A stretch of DNA of 64,000 bases, from the NCBI RefSeq assembly GCF_015291725.1, contig NZ_CP030038.1, forward strand, positions 7,553,001 to 7,617,000, read 5' to 3'. Position numbers and translations under genes: made by a program. The stretch comes from Bradyrhizobium sp. CCBAU 51765 (GTDB lineage Bacteria; Pseudomonadota; Alphaproteobacteria; Rhizobiales; Xanthobacteraceae). Of this stretch, positions 25,481 through 37,086 are shown in pieces. The first letter of the stretch is position 1. Every line of letters starts with the position of its first letter. A model generated the notes under the pieces. The model had not been told where the DNA came from, did no database searches, and saw only the letters and a program-made list of their open reading frames with translations.

Positions 25481-26820
25481 GCGGCAAGATGCGTATCTTC
25501 GCAGGTATCGTCGTCATCGCCATCGTCGCGGCGGCGCTCGGCGTCTTCATCATCCGCGGGCCCGGCCCGCTCGACTTCGCGGGCGGCACGAAAGTGGCGC
25601 TGGCGGACTACCGCGCGGGCAAGCCGACCGGCGTGCCGGCGAAGCTCGAGAAGGCCGGCATCGTCGAGCGCGGCGAATATCTCACCAAGGCCGCCGACTG
25701 CATGGTCTGCCACACCAAGCCCGGCGAGAAGGAATATTCCGGCGGGCTCGCCTTCAAGCTGCCGTTCGGCACGCTCTATTCCACCAACATCACGCCGGAC
25801 AAGGACACCGGCATCGGCAATTACAGCGACCAGGACTTTTTGAACGCGGTCCAGCACGGCAAGCGCCGGGACGGCGCGCGGCTGTATCCGGCGATGCCCT
25901 ACACGTCCTACACGTTCATGACGGACGAGGACGTTCTGGCGGTGAAGGCCTATCTGTTCAGCCTGCCGGCGGTGCGCGCCAAGGCACCGGACAACACGCT
26001 GTCGTTCCCGTTCAACCAGCGCTGGGCGATGACGTTCTGGTCGGCCGTGTTCAATCCGGACACGCGCTTTGCGCCTGACACCTCGAAGAGCCCGGAGTGG
26101 AACAGAGGCGCGTATCTCGCCGAGGCGCTGGCGCATTGCGGCGAGTGCCACACCCCGCGCAATCTCGGCTTCGCGCTGGACAACCGCAGGAAGTTCGCCG
26201 GCGCCATCACGGCGGGGTGGCGCGCTTTCAACATCTCCTCCGACAAGGCGACAGGTCTCGGCAACTGGAGCGACCAGGATCTGATCTCGTACCTGTCGCT
26301 CGGCCATGCGCCGGGTCATGGCTCGGCCTCGGGTCCGATGGGTGAAGCGGTCGACAACAGCTTGAGCAAGCTCGCCCCCGAAGACATCAGCAGCATCGTT
26401 GCTTACCTGCGCAGCGTGCCGCCGCAGCCCTCGCCCAACCTGCCCGCCACTACGGCGCCGGTCGCTCCCGCCTCGCACCGCGACGGCGTCACGGCGGATG
26501 CCCGCGGCAAGCAGGTGTTCGCCAGCGCCTGCGCCAGCTGTCACGGCTGGAGCGGTGAGAGCCCGGTCTCGCCGATGGCGACGCTGACCGGCACCTGGGC
26601 CGTCAACGACCCCGCCGCCACCAACGTCGCGCAGATCGTGCTCTCGGGCACCAAGCGCCACACGCCTGACGGTGCGCTGTCGATGCCGGCGTTCGGCCAT
26701 GCCTATACCGACGACGAGATCGCGGCGGTGGCGAACTATGTCACGGCGCGGTTTGGGGCGAAGGGCTCGAAGCTGACTGCGAAGGACGTGGCGGAGTTGC
26801 GGGGGCAGACGGCGGAGTAG
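25477..26820 (+). CDS. Three-heme membrane-anchored cytochrome c subunit
   Basis: 447-residue cytochrome of the alcohol/aldehyde dehydrogenase type. An uncleaved or signal anchor covers residues 5-28 (MRIFAGIVVIAIVAAALGVF). Three CxxCH heme sites are present: CMVCH (about residue 75), CGECH (about 223) and CASCH (about 349). Distal methionines are likely in AMPYTSYTFM and SMPAFGHAYTDDE. It is translationally coupled to the molybdenum subunit. It would carry electrons from substrate oxidation in the periplasm to the respiratory chain (quinone or oxidase). Confidence 0.94.
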   Translation: MSGKMRIFAGIVVIAIVAAALGVFIIRGPGPLDFAGGTKVALADYRAGKPTGVPAKLEKAGIVERGEYLTKAADCMVCHTKPGEKEYSGGLAFKLPFGTLYSTNITPDKDTGIGNYSDQDFLNAVQHGKRRDGARLYPAMPYTSYTFMTDEDVLAVKAYLFSLPAVRAKAPDNTLSFPFNQRWAMTFWSAVFNPDTRFAPDTSKSPEWNRGAYLAEALAHCGECHTPRNLGFALDNRRKFAGAITAGWRAFNISSDKATGLGNWSDQDLISYLSLGHAPGHGSASGPMGEAVDNSLSKLAPEDISSIVAYLRSVPPQPSPNLPATTAPVAPASHRDGVTADARGKQVFASACASCHGWSGESPVSPMATLTGTWAVNDPAATNVAQIVLSGTKRHTPDGALSMPAFGHAYTDDEIAAVANYVTARFGAKGSKLTAKDVAELRGQTAE

Positions 26821-26830
26821 CGCTTCTCTT

Positions 26831-26990
26831 ACCCTCCCCTGGAGGGGGAGGGTCGGCTCACATTGAGCGCAGCGAAGATGTGAGACGGGGTGGGGTGACG
26901 GTCTCTCCGCATTGAACACTGCCCGTGGGGAGACATCACCCCACCCCGCTCGCGCTACGCGCGATCGACCCTCCCCCTCCAGGGAGGGTG
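26831..26990. repeat. Palindromic repeat, ACCCTCCCCTGGAGGGGGAG family
   Basis: The left arm ACCCTCCCCTGGAGGGGGAG (26831-26850) and the right arm CCTCCCCCTCCAGGGAGGGT are inverted. Inner arms GGGGTGGGGTGA and TCACCCCACCCC form a second stem. It lies between convergent cytochrome and ymdB genes. The same layout recurs at 28851-29010. Confidence 0.75.
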
Positions 26991-27015
26991 GCAGCGATGT
27001 TTGCCGCGCTGCCGT

Positions 27016-27840
27016 TCAGCTCAACCAGAATCTTGGCGTGGCCGGCTCCAGCCTTCCACCCACGCGCACCGGCGCAATCTTCAGCGCGAGTCCCGTCGCG
27101 TCATCCGTCTCCACCGCGACGCCGCTGAGCGTTGCCGCGCCTGCGGCCGGCTCGAAGCGGCCCGACGGAATCCCCGTGGTGAACCGGCGCAGCGGTTCTT
27201 CCTTCTGCATGCCGATGATGGAGTCGTAATCGCCGGTCATGCCGGCGTCGGTCATGTAGGCGGTGCCGCCTGCGAGGATCTGGTGGTCGGCGGTCGGCAC
27301 ATGGGTGTGCGTGCCGACGACGAGGCTGGCGCGGCCGTCGCAGAAGAAGCCGATGCCCTGCTTCTCGCTGCTCGCCTCGCAATGGAAATCGACGACGATG
27401 GCGTCGGCGGCAACGCCGAGCGGGCACGCACCGAGCTCGCGCTCGAGCGCCGCGAAGGGATCGTCGAACGGGGTCATGAAGACGCGGCCCAAAGCGTTGA
27501 CGACGAGGGCATGCTTGCCGTTCTTGGTCTCGACCAGCGCCGCACCGCGGCCGGGCGTGCCGCGCGGATAGTTCGCCGGACGCACCAGGCGATCGGCGCG
27601 CTCGATGAACACCAGCGCCTCGCGCTGGTCCCAGGAGTGATTGCCGAGCGTCACCGCATCGGCGCCGGCCTCGAGAAACTCCTGGTAGATCGCTTCCGTG
27701 ATGCCGAAGCCGCCGGCGGAATTCTCGCCGTTGACGACGACGAAATCGAGCGACCAGTCCTTGACCATGCCGGGCAGATATTCGGCGATGGCCTCGCGCC
27801 CGCTACGGCCGACGACATCACCCACGAACAGAATGCGCAA
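27016..27840 (-). CDS. ymdB: YmdB-family metallophosphoesterase (TIGR00282 type)
   Basis: 274-residue dimetal phosphodiesterase. The family hydrolyses 2',3'- or 3',5'-cyclic nucleotides and affects biofilm and sporulation in Bacillus. Motifs are MRILFVGDVVGRSGRE, VVVNGENSAGGFGI, GADAVTLGNHSWDQ, VVDFHCEASSEKQ and VVGTHTHVPTADH. Translation starts at TTG (27840), supported by a GGAG eight bases upstream. It overlaps the 5-FCL gene by 23 bases, so the two are co-translated. Confidence 0.95.
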   Translation of the reverse strand: MRILFVGDVVGRSGREAIAEYLPGMVKDWSLDFVVVNGENSAGGFGITEAIYQEFLEAGADAVTLGNHSWDQREALVFIERADRLVRPANYPRGTPGRGAALVETKNGKHALVVNALGRVFMTPFDDPFAALERELGACPLGVAADAIVVDFHCEASSEKQGIGFFCDGRASLVVGTHTHVPTADHQILAGGTAYMTDAGMTGDYDSIIGMQKEEPLRRFTTGIPSGRFEPAAGAATLSGVAVETDDATGLALKIAPVRVGGRLEPATPRFWLS

Positions 27841-28414
27841 CTTCAGAACTCCGGAAATCGAACACGTCCGATTCCGTTAGCACATAATCCAGCGCGACGT
27901 CGTGGGATAGTGCCGGAACCGCCTCGATCTCCTGCGCCGCAAAGGCAAGCCCGATGCCGATGATGTGCTTGGTCTTGCGCAAATGCGCGAAGGTGAAATC
28001 GTAATGCCCCGCGCCATAGCCGATGCGATGGCCGAGACGGTCGAAGGCCGCAAGCGGTGTCAGCATGATGTCCGGGATCACTTCGCTTGCGGCCGGCGAC
28101 GGCTCGGGAATGCCGAGCGGGCCGAGCATCAGGCGGTCGTTCGGATGGAAGATGCGGAAGATGAGCGACTGGCCACGCGCGGTGACGCAAGGCAGCGCCA
28201 GCTTCGCGCCCTGCTCGGCGAGCTTCCGCATCAACGGCATCGGATCGATCTCGTTGCGGATCGGCGAATAGCCGGAGACGATGCTGCCGGGCAGCAGCTC
28301 GAACGGCAACCCGCGCCTGGCGAGCTTTGCGGCCGCAGCCATGCGCTTCTTGTCGCTCAGCGCGTCGCGCCTGGCGAGGGCCTTGGCACGGAGCTCGGCT
28401 TTGGAGTTGGGCAT
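27818..28414 (-). CDS. 5-formyltetrahydrofolate cyclo-ligase
   Basis: 198-residue enzyme that converts 5-formyl-THF to 5,10-methenyl-THF using ATP. The family signature is HRIGYGAGHYDFTFA. The N-terminal arginine/lysine-rich helix (KAELRAKALARRDALSDKKR) and YSPIRNEIDPMPLMRKL (ATP/folate pocket) agree. The start ATG lies at 28414. It sits between the 6S RNA locus and ymdB, an arrangement widely conserved in proteobacteria (ygfA downstream of ssrS). Confidence 0.95.
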   Translation of the reverse strand: MPNSKAELRAKALARRDALSDKKRMAAAAKLARRGLPFELLPGSIVSGYSPIRNEIDPMPLMRKLAEQGAKLALPCVTARGQSLIFRIFHPNDRLMLGPLGIPEPSPAASEVIPDIMLTPLAAFDRLGHRIGYGAGHYDFTFAHLRKTKHIIGIGLAFAAQEIEAVPALSHDVALDYVLTESDVFDFRSSEVAHSVRG

Positions 28415-28431
28415 GCGCTTTGGTCCCCCAC

Positions 28432-28552
28432 GTCATCACCCGCGAAAGCGGGTGATCCAGTATTCCAGAGGCGGTGGTGCAAGAACCTCGACGCCGCGGC
28501 GTACTGGATGCCCCGCCCCCGTGCGCAATTGCGCACCAGGCGGGGCATGACA
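28432..28552. repeat. Two-hairpin intergenic repeat with TGCGCAATTGCGCA module, copy 1
   Basis: The left hairpin TCATCACCCGC/GCGGGTGAT has a short loop. The right hairpin ATGCCCCGCC/GGCGGGGCAT carries the palindrome TGCGCAATTGCGCA in its loop. The core CCAGTATTCCAGAG...ACGCCGCGGCGTACTGG is shared with the copy at 48486-48606, where the palindrome sits in the opposite hairpin. Confidence 0.75.
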
Positions 28553-28589
28553 CCGAACCTTGAGTTGAACCGCAAGCGTGTCGGGGACG

Positions 28590-28745
28590 CAATTCGACAG
28601 ACACGAAGAAAACAGTACGAAGCCGCGAACGCCGTTGAAGCACTCGATCCCGGAGTTCCCTACGAAAGTAGGTGGGCACCATATGTCCGGGCCCACGGGC
28701 CCGGCCAGGGACAGTTCCCTAAAGGATCGATAAGGCCCCGGGGAT
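28590..28745 (-). ncRNA. ssrS: Probable 6S RNA
   Basis: Lies between zapA and the 5-FCL gene, the conserved position of 6S RNA. On the minus strand a stem TCGATCC (28724-28730) pairs with GGATCGA (28644-28650) and encloses a long, interrupted hairpin. Inside are a perfect CCGGGCCC/GGGCCCGG stem (28687-28704) and a small CCTAC/GTAGG hairpin (28659-28672). This single long hairpin with a central bubble fits 6S, which mimics an open promoter and sequesters RNA polymerase. A possible -10 (TATATC on the minus strand) is at 28743-28748. Ends are estimates from the structure. Confidence 0.5.
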
Positions 28746-28850
28746 ATATGGCTCCTGACGCACGTCGCAGCCTCGCTTGGGCAATGTAACAACGATAGTG
28801 AGGAAGTGCCAGTGCGGCGAGGGTGTCGCTTCCGCGGCCATCTCGGTGCC

Positions 28851-29010
28851 ACCCTCCCCTGGAGGGGGAGGGTCGCTCGCGCGTAGCGCGAGCGGGGTGG
28901 GGTGATCTCTCCACACGGACACTGTTGGAAGGTGGAGAGACCGTCACCCCACCCCGCTACGCATTTCGCTTCGCTGCATGCGTAGCGACCCTCCCCCTCC
29001 AGGGGAGGGT
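28851..29010. repeat. Palindromic repeat, ACCCTCCCCTGGAGGGGGAG family
   Basis: The left arm starts at 28851 and the inverted right arm (CCTCCCCCTCCAGGGGAGGG) ends near 29009. Inner arms GGGGTGGGGTGA and TCACCCCACCCC match the copy at 26831-26990. It lies between zapA and the 6S RNA locus, which would separate their transcripts. Confidence 0.75.
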
Positions 29011-29055
29011 ACGCGCGGGGACACATCGAGCAAACCAGCTGCGATCCGTGGATCG

Positions 29056-29439
29056 CTACCCGATCGCGATCCCGCCTCCGACCGTGCGGTTCAGGACCTG
29101 GGTCGACTTCTCGATGCGTTCGGCTGCGGCATTCAGCGCATTCACCACCGCGGTCTGCGTCATCCGGGCGCGCTCGACGGCGGCGTTGCGGAAGTCCCGG
29201 AGCTCGACTAGCTCCTGCTCCATGTTGCGGATGCGGTTGCCGGCGTCGATCAACTCGTCGCAGACGGTGAGCGCGGCCATCACGGTGAGGCGCGCATCGC
29301 CGATCTCGCCGAATTTTCCGCGCAGCGACTGGATGCGTGTCTCCAGGCTCTCGGCGAGCTTGAGCAGCCGCACCTCCTGGCCCTCCTCGCAGGCCATGCG
29401 GTATTGCCGGCCGTTGATGGTGACGTTGATGTGGCTCAT
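29056..29439 (-). CDS. zapA: Cell division protein ZapA
   Basis: 127-residue FtsZ-ring-stabilising protein. The N-terminal globular part is MSHINVTINGRQYRMACEEG, with EVRLLKLAESLETRIQSLRG, followed by a long coiled-coil (about residues 60-115). The length and the IGDARLTVMAALTVCDELID segment fit the alphaproteobacterial form. The ATG overlaps the stop of the upstream DUF4164 gene in an ATGA arrangement, so the two are coupled. It acts at mid-cell by cross-linking FtsZ filaments. Confidence 0.95.
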   Translation of the reverse strand: MSHINVTINGRQYRMACEEGQEVRLLKLAESLETRIQSLRGKFGEIGDARLTVMAALTVCDELIDAGNRIRNMEQELVELRDFRNAAVERARMTQTAVVNALNAAAERIEKSTQVLNRTVGGGIAIG

Positions 29440-29756
29440 CCGTCCTCTCCGGTATCGAGCACCGAGCGTATCGTGACGATTGCGGAATCCAGCCGGTCGG
29501 AAATCTCGCGATTGGTGCGCTCGAGCTTGCGCGCCTTCACCAGCGCGCCATCGAGCTCGTCGGCGAGTCGCGAGCGATCAGCGCCGAGCGCCTGGATCCG
29601 CGCCGCGAGTTCGTTCTCGTCGCGGTCGGCATCGCGTCGCCGCTCGACCGCGCTTTCGAGTGCGTCGAGCGCCGCCGTGAGCCTGCGGGTCGCAATCTCG
29701 ATCTCGACGGCGGATGATTCCGTCATGGCGGAGCTATTGGACACGCGATCGTTCAT
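29436..29756 (-). CDS. DUF4164 coiled-coil protein
   Basis: About 106 residues, nearly all predicted coiled coil (ALDALESAVERRRDADRDEN, LADELDGALVKARKLERTNR). Small proteins of the DUF4164 family are commonly found next to zapA in alphaproteobacteria. The function is not established; a role at the division site is inferred from the overlap with zapA. Start is uncertain: ATG at 29756 (MNDRVSNSSAMTESS) or ATG at 29726 (MTESSAVEIEIATRR). Neither has a clear ribosome site. Confidence 0.8.
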   Translation of the reverse strand: MNDRVSNSSAMTESSAVEIEIATRRLTAALDALESAVERRRDADRDENELAARIQALGADRSRLADELDGALVKARKLERTNREISDRLDSAIVTIRSVLDTGEDG

Positions 29757-30122
29757 GCAGTCAGCGGCGGAACCTGGCGGCCTTTGCCCAGTGGCCTTTC
29801 CCTGGAGCTTGCCGTCCGGCAAAAGACTCGGTTCGGCAAGCGGTTAGAAGCAGAAATTTACGTGGCAAGCTAGCCCAGCGCAACGCCGCCGCAAAACTAT
29901 GCACCGATCAATCGGGACGCGGTTGCGATCGATCGATTCCTTCCGGCGCGATCCCGGCGGAAAACTGATCTCGACCGGCAACTTTTACGGCCAAACCGGC
30001 GTTTGACCGCCTTGGACTCCCGGAACCGAGGTGCTATCCCAGCGCCAACCTTCAGTGGCCGCCAGGCTTCTCCCCGCGCGGGCAACCATCGCCAAGCGCC
30101 TCATTTCAGACGGATTTCAGAC
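29757..30122 (+). promoter_or_regulatory. Divergent upstream region of DUF4164/zapA and transketolase, with candidate tkt promoter
   Basis: 366 bases without a gene. On the plus strand TTGGAC (30012-30017) and TATCCC (30035-30040) are separated by 17 bases, a plausible sigma-70 promoter about 85 bases before the transketolase ATG. No promoter could be assigned for the minus-strand genes, and no repeat is present here. Confidence 0.35.
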
Positions 30123-32108
<1,986 letters not shown>

Positions 32109-32258
32109 GAGTTGAGCTTGCCCCAAAAAAGGACTACCTAGTCTTCCATATGATCAAGCACCGCCCGGCCGAACCGGGCGCCCGCCCCTAAAAAAACCCT
32201 CGCAGGCGCACGAAAGCGCGTTGTGCGGGATGACAACGGTCATTGAAGGAGACGAAAC

Positions 32259-33266
<1,008 letters not shown>

Positions 33267-33272
33267 GCAAGG

Positions 33273-33410
33273 TCTCGTGTCCCGGGCGCGGTGCAGCGCC
33301 TAAGCGCTGCTCCGCAGAACCGGGACCCATTCAACCGCGGGACTCGCCGTCATGTGGGTCCCGGTTCTGCAGCGCACCGCTCCGCGCTGCGCAACGCCCG
33401 GGACAAGAGA
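33273..33410. repeat. Palindromic repeat, GTCCCGGGCGCGGTGCAGCG family, between gap and pgk
   Basis: The outer arms TGTCCCGGGCG and CGCCCGGGACA are inverted, with inner arms AGAACCGGGACCCA and TGGGTCCCGGTTCT forming a second stem. It occupies the whole gap between gap and pgk and ends only eight bases before the pgk ATG, so it lies in the pgk translation-initiation leader. Confidence 0.8.
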
Positions 33411-33417
33411 GCCGAAC

Positions 33418-34614
33418 ATGACCAACAAATTCCGCACCCTCGACGACGTCGACGTGAACGGCAAGCGCGTGCTGCTGCGCGTCGACCTCAACGTGCCCAT
33501 GGAGAACGGGCGCGTCACCGACGCGACGCGGCTCGAGCGCGTGGCGCCGACCATCACCGAGCTCGCCGACAAGGGCGGCAAGGTCATCCTGCTCGCGCAT
33601 TTCGGCCGGCCGAAGGGGCGCGATGCCAAGGAGTCGCTCAAGCCCGTCGCCGAGGCACTGTCGAAGGTGGTGAAGAAGCCGGTCGCCTTCGCCGACGACT
33701 GCATCGGCGAGCCCGCGGCCAAGGCCGTGGCCGGCTTGAAGGACGGCGACATCCTCTGTCTCGAAAACACCCGCTTCCACAAGGAAGAGGAGAAGAACGA
33801 TCCCGCCTTCGTCGCGGAGCTCGCCAAGCTCGGCGACATCTGGGTCAATGACGCGTTCTCGGCGGCGCACCGCGCCCACGCCTCGACCGAAGGCCTCGGC
33901 CACAAGCTGCCGGCCTATGCCGGCCGCACCATGCAGGCCGAGCTCGATGCGCTGGAGAAGGCGCTGGGGTCCCCGACCAAGCCGGTGATCGCGATCATCG
34001 GCGGCGCCAAGGTCTCGACCAAGATCGACCTGCTCGAAAATCTCGTGACCAAGGTCGACGCGCTCGTGATCGGTGGCGGCATGGCCAACACCTTCCTCCA
34101 CGCCCAGGGCGTCGCGATCGGCAAGTCGCTGGCCGAGAAGGACCTCGCGCCGACTGCGCTGCGCATCATGGAGAAAGCGGACGCCGCCAACTGCGCCATC
34201 ATCCTCCCCGTGGATGCGACCGTCGCCTATCATTTCGCGGCCAACGCGCCGTCGCATGCCTATGGGCTCGATGCGATCCCGGCCGACGGCATGATCCTCG
34301 ACGTCGGCCCGCAATCGGTCGCGCGCGTCCACGCCGCGATCGACGATGCGGCAACCCTGGTCTGGAACGGACCGCTGGGCGCCTTCGAGATGCAGCCGTT
34401 CGACCGCGGCACGGTCGCGGCCGCCAAGCATGCGGCCGAGCGCACCAAGGCGAAGAAGCTGGTCTCGATCGCGGGCGGCGGCGACACTGTCGCGGCGCTC
34501 AACCAGGCCCATGTGGCCGGCGACTTCACCTATGTCTCGACCGCCGGTGGCGCATTCCTTGAATGGATGGAAGGCAAGCCCCTGCCCGGCGTTGAAGTTC
34601 TGCGCATCAAGTAA
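33418..34614 (+). CDS. pgk: Phosphoglycerate kinase
   Basis: 398-residue glycolytic kinase that makes ATP from 1,3-bisphosphoglycerate. RVLLRVDLNVPMENGRVTD is the signature near the N-terminus. Further substrate and nucleotide residues are in LLAHFGRPKGRDAKESL, ENTRFHKEEEKND, AIIGGAKVSTKIDLLENL and VWNGPLGAFEMQPF. The last phosphate-binding loop is GGGDTVAAL. The start is the ATG at 33418 directly after a palindromic repeat. It is followed by fba at 39 bases. Confidence 0.98.
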   Translation: MTNKFRTLDDVDVNGKRVLLRVDLNVPMENGRVTDATRLERVAPTITELADKGGKVILLAHFGRPKGRDAKESLKPVAEALSKVVKKPVAFADDCIGEPAAKAVAGLKDGDILCLENTRFHKEEEKNDPAFVAELAKLGDIWVNDAFSAAHRAHASTEGLGHKLPAYAGRTMQAELDALEKALGSPTKPVIAIIGGAKVSTKIDLLENLVTKVDALVIGGGMANTFLHAQGVAIGKSLAEKDLAPTALRIMEKADAANCAIILPVDATVAYHFAANAPSHAYGLDAIPADGMILDVGPQSVARVHAAIDDAATLVWNGPLGAFEMQPFDRGTVAAAKHAAERTKAKKLVSIAGGGDTVAALNQAHVAGDFTYVSTAGGAFLEWMEGKPLPGVEVLRIK

Positions 34615-34653
34615 GCAAGCGGCCTTGCAGGCCCCAACGGGAGAAAGACACAG

Positions 34654-35721
34654 ATGGCTCGGATCACGTTACGTCAACTGCTCGACCACGCGGCGGAGAA
34701 CGATTACGGCGTACCGGCCTTCAACATCAACAACATGGAGCAGGCGCTGGCGATCATGGACGCGGCCAACCAGGTCGACGCACCCGTGATCATCCAGGCC
34801 TCGCGCGGCGCCCGCTCCTACGCCAACGACGTCATGCTCAAGCACATGATGGACGCGGTGACCGAGATCTATCCGCACATTCCGGTGTGCGTGCATCTGG
34901 ACCACGGCAACGAGCCGGCGACCTGCATGACCGCGATCCAGGCCGGCTTCACCTCGGTCATGATGGACGGCTCGCTCAAGGCCGACGGCAAGACCCCCGG
35001 CGACTGGGGCTACAATGTCGGCGTCACCAAGACCGTGACCGACATGGCCCATCTCGGCGGCATTTCCGTCGAGGGTGAACTCGGCGTGCTCGGCTCGCTC
35101 GAAACCGGCATGGGCGACAAGGAAGACGGCCACGGCGCCGAGGGCAAGCTCAGCCACGACCAGCTCCTGACCAATCCGGACGAGGCCGTGAAGTTCGTCC
35201 AGGAGACCAAGGTCGACGCACTCGCGATCGCGATGGGGACGTCGCACGGTGCCTACAAATTTACCCGCAAGCCCGACGGCGACATCCTCGCCATGAACGT
35301 GATCGAGGAGATCCACCGCAAGCTGCCGAACACCCATCTCGTCATGCACGGCTCCTCGTCGGTGCCGCAGGATCTCCAGGACATCATCAACGCCTATGGC
35401 GGCAAGATGAAGCCGACCTGGGGCGTGCCTGTCGCCGAGATCCAGCGCGGCATCAAGAACGGCGTGCGCAAGATCAACATCGACACCGACAACCGCATGG
35501 CGATGACCGGCCAGATCCGCAAGGTTCTCAAGGACAATCCGGAAGAGTTCGATCCGCGCAAATATTTGAAGCCGGCGATGGAAGCGATGACCAAGCTGTG
35601 CAAGCAGCGGCTTCAGGAGTTCAATACCGCCGGCCAGGCCTCCAAGATCAAGAAGGTGCTGACCACCGCCGAGATGGCCAAGCGCTACGCCAAGGGCGAG
35701 CTCGACCCCCGCGTCGCGTAA
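34654..35721 (+). CDS. fba: Class II fructose-bisphosphate aldolase
   Basis: 355-residue zinc-dependent aldolase of the CbbA/FbaA type. Metal and substrate residues appear in PVCVHLDHGNEPATCMTAIQ, LGGISVEGELGVLGSLETG, AMGTSHGAYKF and VMHGSSSVPQDLQ; INIDTDNRMAMTGQIRKV follows near the C-terminus. It cleaves or forms fructose-1,6-bisphosphate and, in CbbA-type enzymes, sedoheptulose bisphosphate. It lies 39 bases after pgk. A class I aldolase is encoded next to it, so this cell has two unrelated aldolases side by side. Confidence 0.97.
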   Translation: MARITLRQLLDHAAENDYGVPAFNINNMEQALAIMDAANQVDAPVIIQASRGARSYANDVMLKHMMDAVTEIYPHIPVCVHLDHGNEPATCMTAIQAGFTSVMMDGSLKADGKTPGDWGYNVGVTKTVTDMAHLGGISVEGELGVLGSLETGMGDKEDGHGAEGKLSHDQLLTNPDEAVKFVQETKVDALAIAMGTSHGAYKFTRKPDGDILAMNVIEEIHRKLPNTHLVMHGSSSVPQDLQDIINAYGGKMKPTWGVPVAEIQRGIKNGVRKINIDTDNRMAMTGQIRKVLKDNPEEFDPRKYLKPAMEAMTKLCKQRLQEFNTAGQASKIKKVLTTAEMAKRYAKGELDPRVA

Positions 35722-35813
35722 GCGATCGCCAAGGTGGCGATCGCGGTGGCCGGTACGCCCTGCCCTTTCGCCGCTTGCTGCGGGGTCGTCGCACCCGAAC
35801 ATTTGCGAAAGGT

Positions 35814-35900
35814 CGTCATGCCCGGGCTTGTCCCGGGCATCCATGTTCTTGGTGCCGCGGGGCAAGGCGTGGATGGCCGGGACAAGCCCGGCCATGACGG
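35814..35900. repeat. Palindromic repeat, GTCATGCCCGGGCTTGTCCC family, copy 1
   Basis: The left part GTCATGCCCGGGCTTGTCCC and the right part GGGACAAGCCCGGCCATGAC pair as an 86-base inverted repeat; GGCATCCATG and CGTGGATGGCC are the next inner arms. The copy at 47918-48006 has the same organisation. It lies in the 336-base gap between the two aldolase genes; the rest of that gap shows no gene. Confidence 0.8.
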
Positions 35901-36057
35901 TGTGGAAGCTTCCGCGCCCCGAGGCTCTGCCTGCCGCGGGCGGAAGAGGTAAACAACCGCCTCCCCCTTTACCCTGCGACGAACGTTAACTCGGCAATTG
36001 CCCGAGAACGGTCTATTTTTGCGGGCAAGGGCAGAATCGATTTGGGAGGACCTCTCG

Positions 36058-37083
36058 ATGAATCTGACTGAGCTCAACAGGATCGCCACCGCCATGGTCG
36101 TATCAGGCAAGGGCATCCTTGCCGCCGACGAATCCTCCGGCACCATCAAGAAGCGCTTCGACGCCATCGGCGTGGAATCGACGGAAGAGAACCGCCGCGA
36201 CTATCGCGAGATGCTGTTTCGCGCCAAGGACGCCATGAGCCAGTACATCTCCGGCGTGATCCTCTATGACGAGACGATCTGGCAGGATGCCAAGGACGGC
36301 ACGCCGCTGGTCAGGCTGATCGAGCAGAGCGGCGCCATCCCAGGGATCAAGGTCGACGAGGGCACGCAGGCCCTGCCGATGTGTCCGGGTGAAACAGTCA
36401 CGGTCGGGCTCGACAGGCTCGCCGAGCGGCTGAAGAAATATTACGAGCGCGGCGCGCGTTTCGCCAAATGGCGTGCGGTGATCGACATCGGCAACGGCAT
36501 TCCCTCGATGACCGCGATCAGCGTCAACGCCCACGCGCTGGCGCGCTACGCCGCGCTGTGCCAGGCCGCCCAGATCGTGCCGATCGTCGAGCCGGAAGTG
36601 CTGATGGACGGCGACCACGACATCGACCGCTGCTATGAGGTGACGCAACGCGTCCTCAACAAGACGTTCCAGGAGTTGCGCGTGCAGCGCGTTGCGCTCG
36701 AAGGCATGGTGCTGAAGCCGAACATGGCAATCTCAGGCAAGAAGTGTCCGAAGCAGGCCTCGGTCGAAGAGGTCGCGGAGAAGACGATCCGGCTGCTCAA
36801 GGCCTGCGTGCCCGCAGCGGTGCCCGGCATCGCTTTCCTCTCCGGCGGCCAGTCCGACGAGGAGGCGACCGCGCATCTCAATGCCATGCACAAACTCGGC
36901 CCGCTGCCCTGGGGCCTGACCTTCTCCTACGGCCGCGCGCTCCAGGCCGCGCCGCAGAAGGCCTGGTCCGGGAGGCCTGAGAACGTCGCGGCCGGACAGC
37001 GCGCCTTCAGCCATCGCGCGCGGATGAACGGCCTTGCCTCCAAGGGCGAATGGCAAAGCAGCCTGGAACAGAAGGCAGCCTAG
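36058..37083 (+). CDS. Class I fructose-bisphosphate aldolase
   Basis: 341-residue Schiff-base aldolase. The start MNLTELNRIATAMVVSGKGI and GILAADESSGTIKKRF are typical. The Schiff-base lysine is in ALEGMVLKPNMAISGKKC, and GIAFLSGGQSDEEATAHLNA supplies the phosphate loop. A strong GGGAGG ribosome site precedes the ATG at 36058. It is followed after three bases by the ThiE-like gene, suggesting an operon. It duplicates the activity of the class II enzyme upstream and does not need metal. Confidence 0.96.
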   Translation: MNLTELNRIATAMVVSGKGILAADESSGTIKKRFDAIGVESTEENRRDYREMLFRAKDAMSQYISGVILYDETIWQDAKDGTPLVRLIEQSGAIPGIKVDEGTQALPMCPGETVTVGLDRLAERLKKYYERGARFAKWRAVIDIGNGIPSMTAISVNAHALARYAALCQAAQIVPIVEPEVLMDGDHDIDRCYEVTQRVLNKTFQELRVQRVALEGMVLKPNMAISGKKCPKQASVEEVAEKTIRLLKACVPAAVPGIAFLSGGQSDEEATAHLNAMHKLGPLPWGLTFSYGRALQAAPQKAWSGRPENVAAGQRAFSHRARMNGLASKGEWQSSLEQKAA

Positions 37084-37086
37084 ATC

